From Anderseniella sp. (GTDB lineage Bacteria; Pseudomonadota; Alphaproteobacteria; Rhizobiales; Aestuariivirgaceae), in contig JANQOK010000008.1 of NCBI GenBank assembly GCA_028289645.1, forward strand, positions 372,001-436,000: DNA of 64,000 nucleotides, given 5' to 3'. The position numbers were made by a program, and so were the translations under genes. Numbering within the stretch: the stretch's first letter is position 1; each line of letters starts with the position of its first letter. Below, in pieces: positions 40,446 to 49,616 of the stretch. Below the pieces are notes generated by a model. It had not been told where the DNA came from. It worked only from the letters and a program-made list of their open reading frames with translations, and searched no databases.

Positions 40446-41933
40446 TTGACAACGCGTATCGAAGATCAATCGGGTATGGCACCGGGCAAAGCTGAAACAA
40501 CGTCAGATGATGTCTGGGAATCCGATTTGCTGACACTGTTTGTCCGAAACCAGATCCAGGTTTCGCTGGCTATGCCGATCCTTTCTGTATTCATGATGTC
40601 TGCCATTTACTGGTGGACGACCTGGGTGGCCGCGGCAAGCTGGTTCGGCAGCTACCTGACAGCCCAGGCGATACAGTACTACCTGTGTAATCTTTACGAG
40701 CAGTCGCGCAGGGAGAGCATCAAGTCCAGGGAATGGGTCGGGATGTTGTGCGCCTCTGAAACACTGATCGCCGTGTGCTGGATAATCCCGCTGTTTGCTT
40801 ATTGGGAAGCCGGCAATCAATCCCAGCACATTTACCTGGTGACCATCACCCTGGCCGCCATTGCAGCCAGGGTACTGACCGCCGGCAATTACATGCCAAT
40901 CATCCTGGCAGGTACAGGCATTATTGCGCTGGCAACAATGACGCGTTGCCTGCTGGAATCAGGACTGGTGTACAACACCCTTGCATCAATTGTCGTTCTT
41001 GCCGAAATCTTCTTTGTGCAGCTTGTCCGCCGCCTACAGGGCACAGCCCAGGAAATGCTGGTTTTCAAGGCCGAGCGCGAGGCCCTTATCGGCCAACTGG
41101 ATGGCGCGCTGAGCGAAGCCGAAAACGCCCGCAGCAAGGCTGAGGAGGCCAACCTGGCAAAGTCCCGGTTCCTGGCAACCATGAGCCACGAATTGCGCAC
41201 TCCGCTTAACGCCATACTCGGGTTCTCCGAGATCCTCAGCAAGGAAATGATGGGACCGCACGCAGTACCGGTCTACAAATCCTATTCGGACGACATCCAC
41301 TATTCGGGTGATTACCTGCTCAAGCTGATCAACGACATTCTGGATCTGTCGCGCATAGAAGCAAATCGAAGTGACCTGAACATTGAGTCGATTGACCCTT
41401 GTGCTCTGGCCAACGAAAGCGCCGAACTGTTGTCCATACAGACATCACACAAGGGCCAATCGGTACATTTTGACTTCCCTGAACAGCCGGTGCGCCTGCT
41501 CGGCGACAATCGGGCCCTGCGTCAGATATGGCTGAACCTGCTGTCGAATGCGGTCAAGTTTGCGCCGAAAGCCAGCAACATCTGGGTCAGCGTCAAACAG
41601 AAAGCCAATGGCTCCGTGGTCATGAGTGTCGCTGACAACGGTCCCGGACTGCGGCCCGATGAGCTCGATATCATGCGTACCGCATTTGTGCGCGGTGCCT
41701 ACGCACGGGAAAAAGCCATTGACGGTGCCGGGCTCGGACTGTCCATTGTCAACGGTCTGTCGGAGCTGCATGAGGCCAAGCTGTCGATGAAGGCCAACAC
41801 CCCGAATGGACTGATCGTCAGTGTCGAGTTTCCGCCGCACAAGGTGCTGGGTACCGTGCGTGCAACCCTTGAGGACGCCAACCAGGCCATGCCGCAGACC
41901 CAGCGCAGGCTGATTGAACTGACGTCGTGCTGA
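40446..41933 (+). CDS. membrane-bound sensor histidine kinase, PleC-like
   Basis: A 495-aa sensor with about six N-terminal transmembrane helices (residues 38-195), a coiled-coil linker (about 200-240), the dimerisation and phosphorylation domain with H248 (MSHELRTPLNAILGF), and the ATPase domain with WLNLLSNAVKF, VADNGPGLRP and DGAGLGLSIV. The H-box subtype resembles PleC/DivJ, which control DivK in alphaproteobacteria. No response regulator is adjacent, so it is an orphan. Start is TTG at 40446 or ATG at 40476; neither has a good ribosome site. Confidence 0.9.
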   Translation: MTTRIEDQSGMAPGKAETTSDDVWESDLLTLFVRNQIQVSLAMPILSVFMMSAIYWWTTWVAAASWFGSYLTAQAIQYYLCNLYEQSRRESIKSREWVGMLCASETLIAVCWIIPLFAYWEAGNQSQHIYLVTITLAAIAARVLTAGNYMPIILAGTGIIALATMTRCLLESGLVYNTLASIVVLAEIFFVQLVRRLQGTAQEMLVFKAEREALIGQLDGALSEAENARSKAEEANLAKSRFLATMSHELRTPLNAILGFSEILSKEMMGPHAVPVYKSYSDDIHYSGDYLLKLINDILDLSRIEANRSDLNIESIDPCALANESAELLSIQTSHKGQSVHFDFPEQPVRLLGDNRALRQIWLNLLSNAVKFAPKASNIWVSVKQKANGSVVMSVADNGPGLRPDELDIMRTAFVRGAYAREKAIDGAGLGLSIVNGLSELHEAKLSMKANTPNGLIVSVEFPPHKVLGTVRATLEDANQAMPQTQRRLIELTSC

Positions 41934-42252
41934 CGCACGACGAGTCTTGGCTGGTCGAACAACTTTCCCCGCTTCGCTCGGGTCGTTCTCCGTCCTAGAT
42001 CAACCGTCTTTGCATTCTTCATTCCCGCAAACACGAGAAGCCAGCCTCTGCGGCGCATGCTGCCCTGGCTGGCATTGGACTTCCGTTTTCACAGGAACGA
42101 CATGTTTACAGGGATTACGCGGGAATGGAGAACGGCCCGCCGAAGGCGGATAAGTTGTTCGACCAGCAAAGATGCGCAGCGGCAATGCGGCTGCCAGCGT
42201 GAGCGGAACAACCCCGGCATGAAGCCCAGATGCATGGTCAGGACGCTAGCGG
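41934..42252. other. 319-base gap that holds a MITE-like repeat
   Basis: Between two convergent genes. Most of it is taken by the inverted-repeat element at 41946-42171. The remaining 80 bases before the phosphomannomutase stop hold no recognisable gene. No clear rho-independent terminator is seen; the inverted repeat itself may serve as one. Confidence 0.5.
41946..42171. mobile_element. MITE-like element with 20-bp inverted ends
   Basis: The core ends GCTGGTCGAACAACTT (41950-41965) and its exact complement (42152-42167) are 16-bp perfect inverted repeats; extending to 41946 and 42171 gives 20 bp with one mismatch. The next 26 bases inward also mirror at about 65-70 percent. No open frame inside. 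An exact 22-bp piece (42130-42151) recurs inverted at 45812-45833. I find no convincing target duplication. Confidence 0.6.
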
Positions 42253-43755
42253 TCAGGCAATCTTCTGATTGTATTCCCCGACTTCGGGGTAATCGCTCAG
42301 GTGCATGTCGATGGCCTTGAACATGGCTTTCATCATGTCCTCGGAAGTTGGGCTTTCGCACACCACCACAAGCTCAGGTTTGTTCGACGACGCCCGTACC
42401 AGCCCCCAGGTGCCGTCCGCGAGCACGATGCGGATGCCGTTCACCGTGATCAGCTCGCGAATTGCCTGTCCGGCCAGCTTGCCGCCGTCCGCGGCGATCT
42501 TCTGAAAGTAGGCCACCGCCTTTTCGACAATACCGTATTTTGCCTCGTCGGCGCAGTGCGGCGACATGGTGGGTGATCCCCAAGTCTGCGGCAGGTCACG
42601 GTAGAGATCGGCCATGGACTTTTCGGGCTGGCGCTCAAGCATGCGCAAGATGGCAATGGCGGACGCCAGTCCGTCATCATATCCAAGCCCGTAGGGTTCG
42701 CCCAGGAAGTAATGGCCGGACTTCTCAAACCCGGCAATCGCACCCAGTTCGTTGGTGCGACGCTTCATGTAGGAATGCCCGGTTTTCCAGTAGTCGGTGC
42801 GTGCGCCCTGGGCCTTCAGAACCGGATCCGTCTTGTACAGCCCTGTAGATTTGACATCGACGACAAACTGAGCGTTTTCGTGTTCTGACGACATGAAGCG
42901 GGCCAGCATGACACCTACCTTGTCGGCAAAAATCTCGTTGCCCTCATTGTCCACCACGCCGCAGCGGTCGCCATCACCATCGAAGCCCAAGCCGACATCT
43001 GCACCGGACTCCAGTACCGCATCACGCATCGCATGCAGCATCTCCATGTCTTCCGGATTGGGATTGTAGCGCGGGAATGAATGGTCAAGTTCACAGTCCA
43101 GCGGCACGACCTCGCACCCCATGGCTTCCAGCACTTGTGGCGCAAATGCCCCTGCAGTTCCGTTGCCACATGCGCAAACCACCTTGAGTTTGCGTGTTAC
43201 CGGTCCGCCCTTGACCAGGTCGGCGACGTATTTGTCTTCCAGGTCGGGCACATGCACCAGGCTGCCGCCATCACGGGTTTGCCATGTGCCACCGAGCACT
43301 ATGTCCTTGAGCGCGCTCATTTCGTCCGGCCCGAAAGTGAGCGGGCGGTCGCACCCCATCTTCACCCCGGTCCAGCCATTGTCGTTGTGACTGGCTGTCA
43401 CCATTGCAACAGCGGGCACATCCAATGCGAACTGGGCAAAGTACGCCATGGGCGAAAGCGCCAGCCCGATATCATGCACGGTGCATCCAGATGCCATCAG
43501 CCCGGTGGTCAGCGCCTGTTTGATGGACATGGAATAGCCGCGAAAATCGTGGGCCGTGACAATGTGTGGTTTGACCCCGCGCTGATGCAGATAGGTGCCA
43601 AGTCCGAGACCAAGAGCCTGGACGCCGTACAAGTTGATCTCTTTTTCGAACAGCCAGCGCGCATCGTACTCGCGAAAACCTGTCGCCTTGACCAGCGGCA
43701 GTCGCTCGAAGTCCGGTGTGTTGGGAACCAGGTCAGCACGGGGTTTGGCAAGCAT
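42253..43755 (-). CDS. phosphomannomutase/phosphoglucomutase
   Basis: A 500-aa alpha-D-phosphohexomutase that moves phosphate between C1 and C6 of mannose or glucose for polysaccharide and nucleotide-sugar synthesis. The catalytic phosphoserine is S122 (VTASHNDNGWTG). The Mg loop is GFDGDGDRCG, the sugar-specificity loop includes EKSGHYF, and the C-terminal phosphate clamp is near VRASSNKPELVV. Its GYDDGL region matches AlgC/ManB subtypes. AAGGATACC precedes the ATG. No neighbouring glycan genes are present. Confidence 0.92.
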   Translation of the reverse strand: MLAKPRADLVPNTPDFERLPLVKATGFREYDARWLFEKEINLYGVQALGLGLGTYLHQRGVKPHIVTAHDFRGYSMSIKQALTTGLMASGCTVHDIGLALSPMAYFAQFALDVPAVAMVTASHNDNGWTGVKMGCDRPLTFGPDEMSALKDIVLGGTWQTRDGGSLVHVPDLEDKYVADLVKGGPVTRKLKVVCACGNGTAGAFAPQVLEAMGCEVVPLDCELDHSFPRYNPNPEDMEMLHAMRDAVLESGADVGLGFDGDGDRCGVVDNEGNEIFADKVGVMLARFMSSEHENAQFVVDVKSTGLYKTDPVLKAQGARTDYWKTGHSYMKRRTNELGAIAGFEKSGHYFLGEPYGLGYDDGLASAIAILRMLERQPEKSMADLYRDLPQTWGSPTMSPHCADEAKYGIVEKAVAYFQKIAADGGKLAGQAIRELITVNGIRIVLADGTWGLVRASSNKPELVVVCESPTSEDMMKAMFKAIDMHLSDYPEVGEYNQKIA

Positions 43756-43791
43756 CGAAGGTATCCTTGTGCGTTTGCGGGAAGAGGAAGC

Positions 43792-44031
43792 CTAGCCGGT
43801 ATTCGCGAGCCGGTTGCGCCGCCCGCCTTTCCGGCGTTTGTTGCGGGTAAGATTTTCCAGCCTGTGATCCAGTTGAGCGATGACAGCTGCACGTTGCACC
43901 GGGGCCAGCGATATCCAGCTGGCTATCTCATCACGGGTGCGGCCGCAGCCCATGCAAAACCCGCTGTCAGGCTCTATCACGCACAGCTGGACACAAGGTG
44001 ACTGGATTTTCGGAATTGCGCGATCGCTCAT
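43792..44031 (-). CDS. DUF1289-family protein
   Basis: A 79-aa protein with the DUF1289 motif: SPCVQLCVIEPDSGFCMGCGRT, four cysteines that could bind a metal or an Fe-S cluster, and the helical DEIASWISL. The C-terminal tail is basic (KRRKGGRRNR). Function is unknown. It lies 36 bases upstream of the phosphomannomutase gene on the same strand and probably shares its transcript. Confidence 0.9.
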   Translation of the reverse strand: MSDRAIPKIQSPCVQLCVIEPDSGFCMGCGRTRDEIASWISLAPVQRAAVIAQLDHRLENLTRNKRRKGGRRNRLANTG

Positions 44032-44146
44032 CTAGGTGCCTGGCATTCACAAGTGGCGGAAGGGCTTCAGGCCTTGCCGCGTAGCACGCACAGCGTCCTG
44101 TGTGCAACAAATCTCGTGGGATACCGCGCAGAATCGTGAGGTGCCT

Positions 44147-44638
44147 TCACTCGGTGTCGCGCTCTGCCGACGGTGTTGGCTCATGCGTGTCCATGCCGGC
44201 GGGCACCTCGGGCTGGTTGCGTTCATGCTGTCTGACCCGACGTTCAAAATCACTGAACGGCACCCATTCGCCCTCATGGATGGTCCTTTTCAGCACAAAG
44301 TTGACTTTCGGCTCTTCCGCGTCGGGTTTTTCAGGTGCCACAACAGCAGTCTCCGCAGCACCGTCCCCATCCTCGTGCAAGTTCAGATGGTCAATGTTGA
44401 TAACAACTACAACGACAGCAAGCGCTGCAGAAGACCATAACGAAGCCAGACGCGCCGTTGAATAACTCGGAGCCAACATGGCAAGTGCCGCCCCAAACCC
44501 GGCGCATCCGACCAGGAACATGAATTCCATAGATGGCGTTGCTGCAAGGCTGCCGGGCAGCAAGTGATATCCCGACTTGCCCATGGCTGCCACCACGATC
44601 ATTGCACAGCTAAAAAAGAAGCCGATCCACGCGTGCAT
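44147..44638 (-). CDS. uncharacterised small membrane protein
   Basis: A 163-aa protein with three likely helices (about residues 3-22, 36-58, 66-86) and a cytoplasmic or periplasmic acidic tail of about 75 residues. AGAGGGA precedes the ATG. I do not recognise a family. The tail is rich in Glu and Pro with no catalytic motif, and it includes EGEWVPFSDFERRVRQHE. It is convergent with nothing obvious and lies 115 bases from the DUF1289 gene on the same strand. Confidence 0.7.
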   Translation of the reverse strand: MHAWIGFFFSCAMIVVAAMGKSGYHLLPGSLAATPSMEFMFLVGCAGFGAALAMLAPSYSTARLASLWSSAALAVVVVVINIDHLNLHEDGDGAAETAVVAPEKPDAEEPKVNFVLKRTIHEGEWVPFSDFERRVRQHERNQPEVPAGMDTHEPTPSAERDTE

Positions 44639-44807
44639 GATGATGTCCCTCTCAATGAAAATGTTGCGTGGACTCTAGCCTGGAATGGCAAACGCGCTGT
44701 GAAGGAACACGGTTAATAAACTGTTCGGCCAAGTCAAACAGTGCTAAGCGAACCTTGACTGCCATGTGCCATGCCCGGCCACCTTAAACAGAACGACTAC
44801 ATAGCGA

Positions 44808-45755
44808 ATGAACCAGATCCCCAACCAGTTGCCCTTTGATGATATCCGTTCGCTTGTGCATGAACTGCCGGACATGGATGCTGAAGCAGCGAACCGGTTC
44901 ACAGCACAAAGCCGGCCGGCAGCAGACAGAACGACTGAAACCGGCAGATGGATGGCAGGATGGCAGGCCAATGCAAGGCCAGCCATTCGACGGCCGGTGG
45001 TGGTGCTCTTCGCGGCCTCACATTCGGTGAGCTCTGCCCTGGATCAGGAATTGCAGGCGGACCAGGTGGCGGAGTTGGTTGCTGAAGTTCAGGCCCGAGC
45101 CGGGCCGGTTGCAAGAGCCTGCCAGCGTGCTGAGCTTGGCCTGAAGGTATTTGAGCTGGCGCCCGAATTGCCGGTGGAGGATTTTTCCAGGACCGCGACG
45201 ATGCAGGAAACTGACTGTGCCGCAACCATCGCGTACGGGATGGAGGCAACGGCAGATGGTTGCGATCTGCTGGTGGTTCGGGGCATGGCCGCTGGCGGAC
45301 AGGCCTCAACCACAGCAATGACGGCTGCACTGCTCGGCAAAGAGGCTTCAATCGATGAGCTTCGCAACCCTGCAGAGGCAGAGTTCGTTGACCGGGCCCT
45401 TGCTACCCACAAGTCCCATCTGCAGTCGCCACTTGAACTGCTGCGTCGATTGGGTGGACGGGAATCGGCCGCTATTGCCGGTGCAATGCTAGCAGCACGA
45501 ATGCAAAGAGTGCCGGTCATACTGGATGGATCGCAGGCGGTTTGCGTTGCACTGGTTTTACAGGGGTTGCGCCCGGGTATTGCCGAGCATTGCATGGTGT
45601 CGTGCCACGACCTTCACCTGGACAGTGCGCGCCTATGCAAGGCACTTGGCCGTCCGCTTCTGCTGTCTGGCAGGTATGCTGAGCATGACGGCACTTCCGG
45701 CGCGCTGGCGGCCAGCCTGGTGAAGGATGTTATGTCTGTTGTGGCCGAAGGCTAG
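44808..45755 (+). CDS. divergent CobT-like phosphoribosyltransferase paralogue
   Basis: A 315-aa protein of the nicotinate-nucleotide:DMB phosphoribosyltransferase family, which normally makes alpha-ribazole phosphate for cobamides. The GGRESAAIAGAMLAARMQRV and VPVILDGSQAV segments match. Key motifs are altered: the KPPGSLG loop is replaced by SRPAADR, GNHGV is now ASHSV, and the catalytic GEGTGA is now HDGTSGA (YAEHDGTSGALAAS). Activity on the normal substrate is therefore doubtful. No other cobalamin gene is near. Weak ribosome site. Confidence 0.78.
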   Translation: MNQIPNQLPFDDIRSLVHELPDMDAEAANRFTAQSRPAADRTTETGRWMAGWQANARPAIRRPVVVLFAASHSVSSALDQELQADQVAELVAEVQARAGPVARACQRAELGLKVFELAPELPVEDFSRTATMQETDCAATIAYGMEATADGCDLLVVRGMAAGGQASTTAMTAALLGKEASIDELRNPAEAEFVDRALATHKSHLQSPLELLRRLGGRESAAIAGAMLAARMQRVPVILDGSQAVCVALVLQGLRPGIAEHCMVSCHDLHLDSARLCKALGRPLLLSGRYAEHDGTSGALAASLVKDVMSVVAEG

Positions 45756-45811
45756 TTTGTTCCGGTCACACCGGCAGCCGCCGGTTGCCCATTTTATTGG
45801 TTGACCGGCCT

Positions 45812-45970
45812 ATCCGCCTTCGGCGGGCCGTTCGCCAGTCCCGAAACACCCTTGTAACCCGCTCATCCCTATGAAAGCGGCGTTCCGATGCCAGTCAGTG
45901 CAGTGCGCGCTGAAAGGTGCAGGTACCCGCTTTCGCGGGAACGGCGAACGTAACAGTGATTGCTCGACCA
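45812..45970. repeat. dispersed intergenic repeat, inverted relative to the element at 42 kb
   Basis: Bases 45812-45833 are an exact inverted copy of 42130-42151, and similarity continues to about 45905 with gaps. It has internal inverted arms: 45828-45843 against 45936-45951 (13 of 16), a CCCGC/GCGGG hairpin near 45928-45941, and an end TGCTCGACCAG resembling the 42-kb element end. It lies between the CobT-like gene and the aapP stop. Confidence 0.55.
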
Positions 45971-45977
45971 GAAAAAA

Positions 45978-46814
45978 CTAATGCAGGATCTGGCTCAGGA
46001 ACAGCTTGGTGCGGTCCGACTTGGGGCTGGTGAAGAATGCTTCGGGCTCGTTCTGTTCAACGATCTGGCCCTCATCCATGAAGATCACACGGTCGGCCAC
46101 CTGGCGCGCAAAGCCCATTTCGTGGGTCACGCACAGCATCGTCATGCCGGTTTCAGCCAGATCCACCATCACTTCGAGCACTTCCTTGATCATTTCAGGG
46201 TCGAGTGCGGAGGTCGGCTCGTCGAACAGCATGATGCGCGGGTTCATGCAAAGCGAGCGTGCAATGGCGACGCGCTGCTGCTGACCGCCCGAAAGCTGGC
46301 CGGGATACTTGCTGGCCTGCTCGGGAATCTTCACTTTCTCAAGGAAGCCCATGGCGATGTCCTCGGCTTCCTTTTTCGGCATCTTGCGAACCCAGATCGG
46401 AGCCAGCGTGCAGTTCTCCAGAATGGTCAGATGGGGGAACAGGTTGAAGTGCTGGAACACCATCCCCACTTCGCGGCGGATCTCATCGATCTTCTTCAGG
46501 TCGTCGGTCAACTCAATTCCATCGACGATGATCTGGCCCTTCTGGTGTTCTTCCAGCCGGTTGATGCAGCGGATCAGTGTGGACTTGCCGGATCCCGACG
46601 GGCCGCAAATGACAATGCGCTCGCCACGGTAGACCGTAAGGTCAATGTCACGCAGGACATGGAAATCGCCATACCACTTGTTCATGCTGGAAATCTGGAT
46701 CGCCACGTCGTCGGTCATGTGATCGGATTTCGCCGGTGCCGCCTTCGTAGCTGAAGATGCGGTTGTCTTGCTTGCTGCTTTTTTAGCAGGTGCTTTCTTG
46801 GTTGCCTTGGCCAT
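45978..46814 (-). CDS. aapP: general L-amino-acid ABC transporter ATP-binding protein
   Basis: The 278-aa ATPase of the broad-specificity Aap/Bzt importer. It has Walker [11 protein letters not shown], signature [15 protein letters not shown], Walker [16 protein letters not shown] and a C-terminal [18 protein letters not shown]. The first 32 residues ([17 protein letters not shown] and more) are an extra Lys/Ala/Pro-rich arm absent from typical AapP, which begins near [21 protein letters not shown] precedes the ATG. It follows aapM by 26 bases and ends the operon. Confidence 0.95.
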   Translation of the reverse strand: MAKATKKAPAKKAASKTTASSATKAAPAKSDHMTDDVAIQISSMNKWYGDFHVLRDIDLTVYRGERIVICGPSGSGKSTLIRCINRLEEHQKGQIIVDGIELTDDLKKIDEIRREVGMVFQHFNLFPHLTILENCTLAPIWVRKMPKKEAEDIAMGFLEKVKIPEQASKYPGQLSGGQQQRVAIARSLCMNPRIMLFDEPTSALDPEMIKEVLEVMVDLAETGMTMLCVTHEMGFARQVADRVIFMDEGQIVEQNEPEAFFTSPKSDRTKLFLSQILH

Positions 46815-46840
46815 GGTCGATTTTCCTAACCCCTAATGGT

Positions 46841-48160
46841 TTAACTTTTGTGTCCGGTGTCGAGCTGACGTTCCATGAACATGGAGTACCGGGACATGCC
46901 GAAACAGAATATCCAGAACACTGCAGCGGCAAAGAAGAAGCCGGTCGAGTGGGTTTGCGGTGCGACCCACTTCTGGTCCGTATTGGCCGCCTGAACGATG
47001 AGCAGCAGGTCGTACAGTCCGATAATACCAACCAGCACGGTGTCCTTGAACAGGCCGATGAAGGTATTGACGATGCCGGGGATGACCAGCTTCAAGGCTT
47101 GCGGCAGCGTGATCAGACCAATGTTCTGCCAATAGGTAAGCCCCAATGCCTGGGCAGCCTCCGTCTGTCCTTTGGGAATAGCCTGCAGACCGCCGCGCAC
47201 CACTTCGGCCATATAGGCGGACGAGAACAATGCCACGCCGATAAGGGCTCGCAACAGCTTGTCGAAACTGGTGCCGGGCGGCAGGAACAGAGGCAGCACC
47301 ACGGACGCCATGAACAGCACCGTGATCAGCGGCACACCGCGCCACAGTTCAATGAACGCAACCGAGAACAGCTTGACGACCGGCATGCTTGAGCGCCGCC
47401 CCAGCGCCAGCAGGATACCGATCGGCAAGGACGCCACAATGCCGGTAATCGCGACCACGAGGGTCAGCAGCAGACCACCCCACTTGGACGTCTCCACGTA
47501 CGGCAGGCCGAAATCAATGGACATGATGATCAGCAGCAGAGCAACACCGCCGACAATGGCGCCGGACGCCATCAGGGCGTGGGTCGGCTGAATGATCTTT
47601 GCGACAAATCCCAGCAACAGGATCGGAATGACGACGGCTGCAACAAAAGCGCCAACCGTGAGCCATGTTGACATGCCGATGTCAAAATTGCCTCCAGTCA
47701 GCAGGATCAGCGTCAGGATCGGATAAATTCCCAGAAGGAAGATTCCATTGAGCTTTTTGTACGGCAGTGACGGCATCATCATCGGCACCAGCGCCAACAG
47801 CCCTACAATGCCAACGACATCGACGCGCCAGCGCTCGGCAAACGGATAAAATCCGTACATCCACTGGCCGAACTTGGCTCTTGCCATCGCCCAACAGGCG
47901 CCATGGGCTCCATCGCCAATGCAGGCCGAACGGTCTTCGCCGCTCCACACGGCCTTGAACACGGCCCAGTCCAGGGTAATCCAGATCACGTACAGCAACA
48001 GCGCTCCGAAAATGAGAGACATGAGCGCATTGATGGGAGTTGGGAACAGGTTTTCACGCATCCAGCCGATCGGTCCGCTGACAGTCAGCGGAGCCGGCAT
48101 GGCAGGCGCCTGTTCGGTACGCACATAAGCTAGGTTTCTTTGAGAGTGAATGTCTGACAT
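46841..48160 (-). CDS. aapM: general L-amino-acid ABC transporter permease AapM
   Basis: A 439-aa inner-membrane permease of the HisMQ family. It has a long N-terminal part (about 200 residues, several helices and a periplasmic segment with paired Cys) before the conserved permease domain, as in Rhizobium AapM and BztC. The EAA loop (GQTEAAQALGLTYWQNI) is near 340. GGAGAG precedes the ATG. It follows aapQ by 4 bases. Confidence 0.95.
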   Translation of the reverse strand: MSDIHSQRNLAYVRTEQAPAMPAPLTVSGPIGWMRENLFPTPINALMSLIFGALLLYVIWITLDWAVFKAVWSGEDRSACIGDGAHGACWAMARAKFGQWMYGFYPFAERWRVDVVGIVGLLALVPMMMPSLPYKKLNGIFLLGIYPILTLILLTGGNFDIGMSTWLTVGAFVAAVVIPILLLGFVAKIIQPTHALMASGAIVGGVALLLIIMSIDFGLPYVETSKWGGLLLTLVVAITGIVASLPIGILLALGRRSSMPVVKLFSVAFIELWRGVPLITVLFMASVVLPLFLPPGTSFDKLLRALIGVALFSSAYMAEVVRGGLQAIPKGQTEAAQALGLTYWQNIGLITLPQALKLVIPGIVNTFIGLFKDTVLVGIIGLYDLLLIVQAANTDQKWVAPQTHSTGFFFAAAVFWIFCFGMSRYSMFMERQLDTGHKS

Positions 48161-48164
48161 GTGC

Positions 48165-49349
48165 TTATCTCTCCACCAGCTTCATTCGTGAATTGAACCA
48201 GTTCATAAAGGCTGACGTGAGCAGCGAAATGGTCAGGTAGACTGCCATCCAGATGGCAATGATCTCCACCGCCTGTCCGGATTGGTTCATAACCGTGCCG
48301 CCTGCTGCCACCAGTTCCGGGAAGCCGATTGCCACGGCCAGGGACGAGTTCTTGGTCAGGTTCAGGTACTGGCTGGCCAGTGGTGGAATAATGACACGCA
48401 TGGCTTGCGGAATAACCACCAGGCGCAGTGCCGGGTTGGGTCTAAGGCCGAGTGCGTAAGAAGCTTCCGTCTGGCCCTTGTTGACCGCCAGAATACCGGA
48501 GCGAACGATTTCGGCAATGAACGCTGCGGTATAGACCGACAAGGCAAAATACAGTGCGGCGAACTCCGGTACGAGACCAACACCGCCGCGCAGATTGAAG
48601 TTGCCCTGCTCGGGAAATTCGAACTCGACCGGCGCGCCCAGCGCAAAGTAGGTCAGCAACGGCAGGCCGAACAGAATGCCGAGCGAGGTCAGGAAAACCG
48701 GGAACTGCTCGCCGGTCGCTTCCTGGCGTTTGTGGGCCCATTTTTTGAGTACTACGATGCCGACGATTGCCGCGACTACAGCAACCGCAATCATCCAGGC
48801 ATTGTCGCCCCAAATGAACTTCGGGATAGTGATGCCGCGATTGGAGAGGAACACCGTGCCTCCGATGGACCAGGCCTCCCTCGGGCTGGGCAAGGCGGCC
48901 AGCACCACCTTGTACCAGATGAACATCTGCACCAGCAGCGGCACATTGCGCATCACTTCAATGTAGATTTCGGCAACCTTGGCCACCAACCAGTTTTTTG
49001 ACAGGCGCATGACGCCGGCCAAAAATCCGATGATCGTTGCCGTTATGATCCCGCAAAATGCAACCAGTATGGTGTTGAGAACACCGACGGTAATGGCCCG
49101 GCCATATGTCGAGGATTCAGAATAGGGAATGAGGGTGAATGACAGGTCAAAACCGGCAGTCGTGTTGAGGAACCCCCAACCGGAGGCAATGTTGGCCCGC
49201 TCCAGATTGGCCAGGGTGTTCTGTATCATCTGCCAGGCGAAAAACAAAATCACGGCAATCAATATTGCCTGCACGCCGATCGATCGAACTTTCGGATTGT
49301 TGAAAAATGCGACTTTTGGTGGGCCGTCGACGCCCGTGGTTACACTCAT
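48165..49349 (-). CDS. aapQ: general L-amino-acid ABC transporter permease AapQ
   Basis: A 394-aa permease partner of AapM with about eight helices. The EAA loop is KGQTEASYALGLRPNPALR near 320. The N-terminal cytoplasmic residues (PKVRSIGVQAILIAVILFFAW) lead into helix 1. The ATG at 49349 is chosen over a GTG-type start at 49391, since the protein then starts MSVTTGVDG as in relatives. A 267-base gap with a hairpin separates it from aapJ. Confidence 0.94.
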   Translation of the reverse strand: MSVTTGVDGPPKVAFFNNPKVRSIGVQAILIAVILFFAWQMIQNTLANLERANIASGWGFLNTTAGFDLSFTLIPYSESSTYGRAITVGVLNTILVAFCGIITATIIGFLAGVMRLSKNWLVAKVAEIYIEVMRNVPLLVQMFIWYKVVLAALPSPREAWSIGGTVFLSNRGITIPKFIWGDNAWMIAVAVVAAIVGIVVLKKWAHKRQEATGEQFPVFLTSLGILFGLPLLTYFALGAPVEFEFPEQGNFNLRGGVGLVPEFAALYFALSVYTAAFIAEIVRSGILAVNKGQTEASYALGLRPNPALRLVVIPQAMRVIIPPLASQYLNLTKNSSLAVAIGFPELVAAGGTVMNQSGQAVEIIAIWMAVYLTISLLTSAFMNWFNSRMKLVER

Positions 49350-49558
49350 GCTGCTGCCTTCACCCTGCTGAGCTGACCCGAGAAGCGCCAAAATTGCGCA
49401 GCTTTCAGATCATTGCCCCGTTTGCAGCCCGAATAGGCGATATGCCGATATCGCGCGCGGGCCCTCACCCTTCATCTGTCCTGCCGCCCGATCTTGCGCC
49501 GGGTCGTTCCACCACAGGAACAATCAATTTTCAAACATCAGTATAAAAGTAATAAATG

Positions 49559-49601
49559 CTGCCCGGCAAGCAGCGCATAAGAAGCGCAAAGTGCCGGGCA
49601 G
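49559..49601 (-). terminator. hairpin between aapJ and aapQ
   Basis: In the direction of transcription the arms CTGCCCGGCA (49601-49592) and TGCCGGGCAG (49568-49559) pair perfectly, with an inner GCGC/GCGC stem. The T-rich ATTTATTACTTTTATA follows. It begins 15 bases after the aapJ stop. It probably cuts or protects transcripts so that the binding protein is made in excess over the permeases. Confidence 0.7.
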
Positions 49602-49616
49602 TTTTAAATGTTGTGA

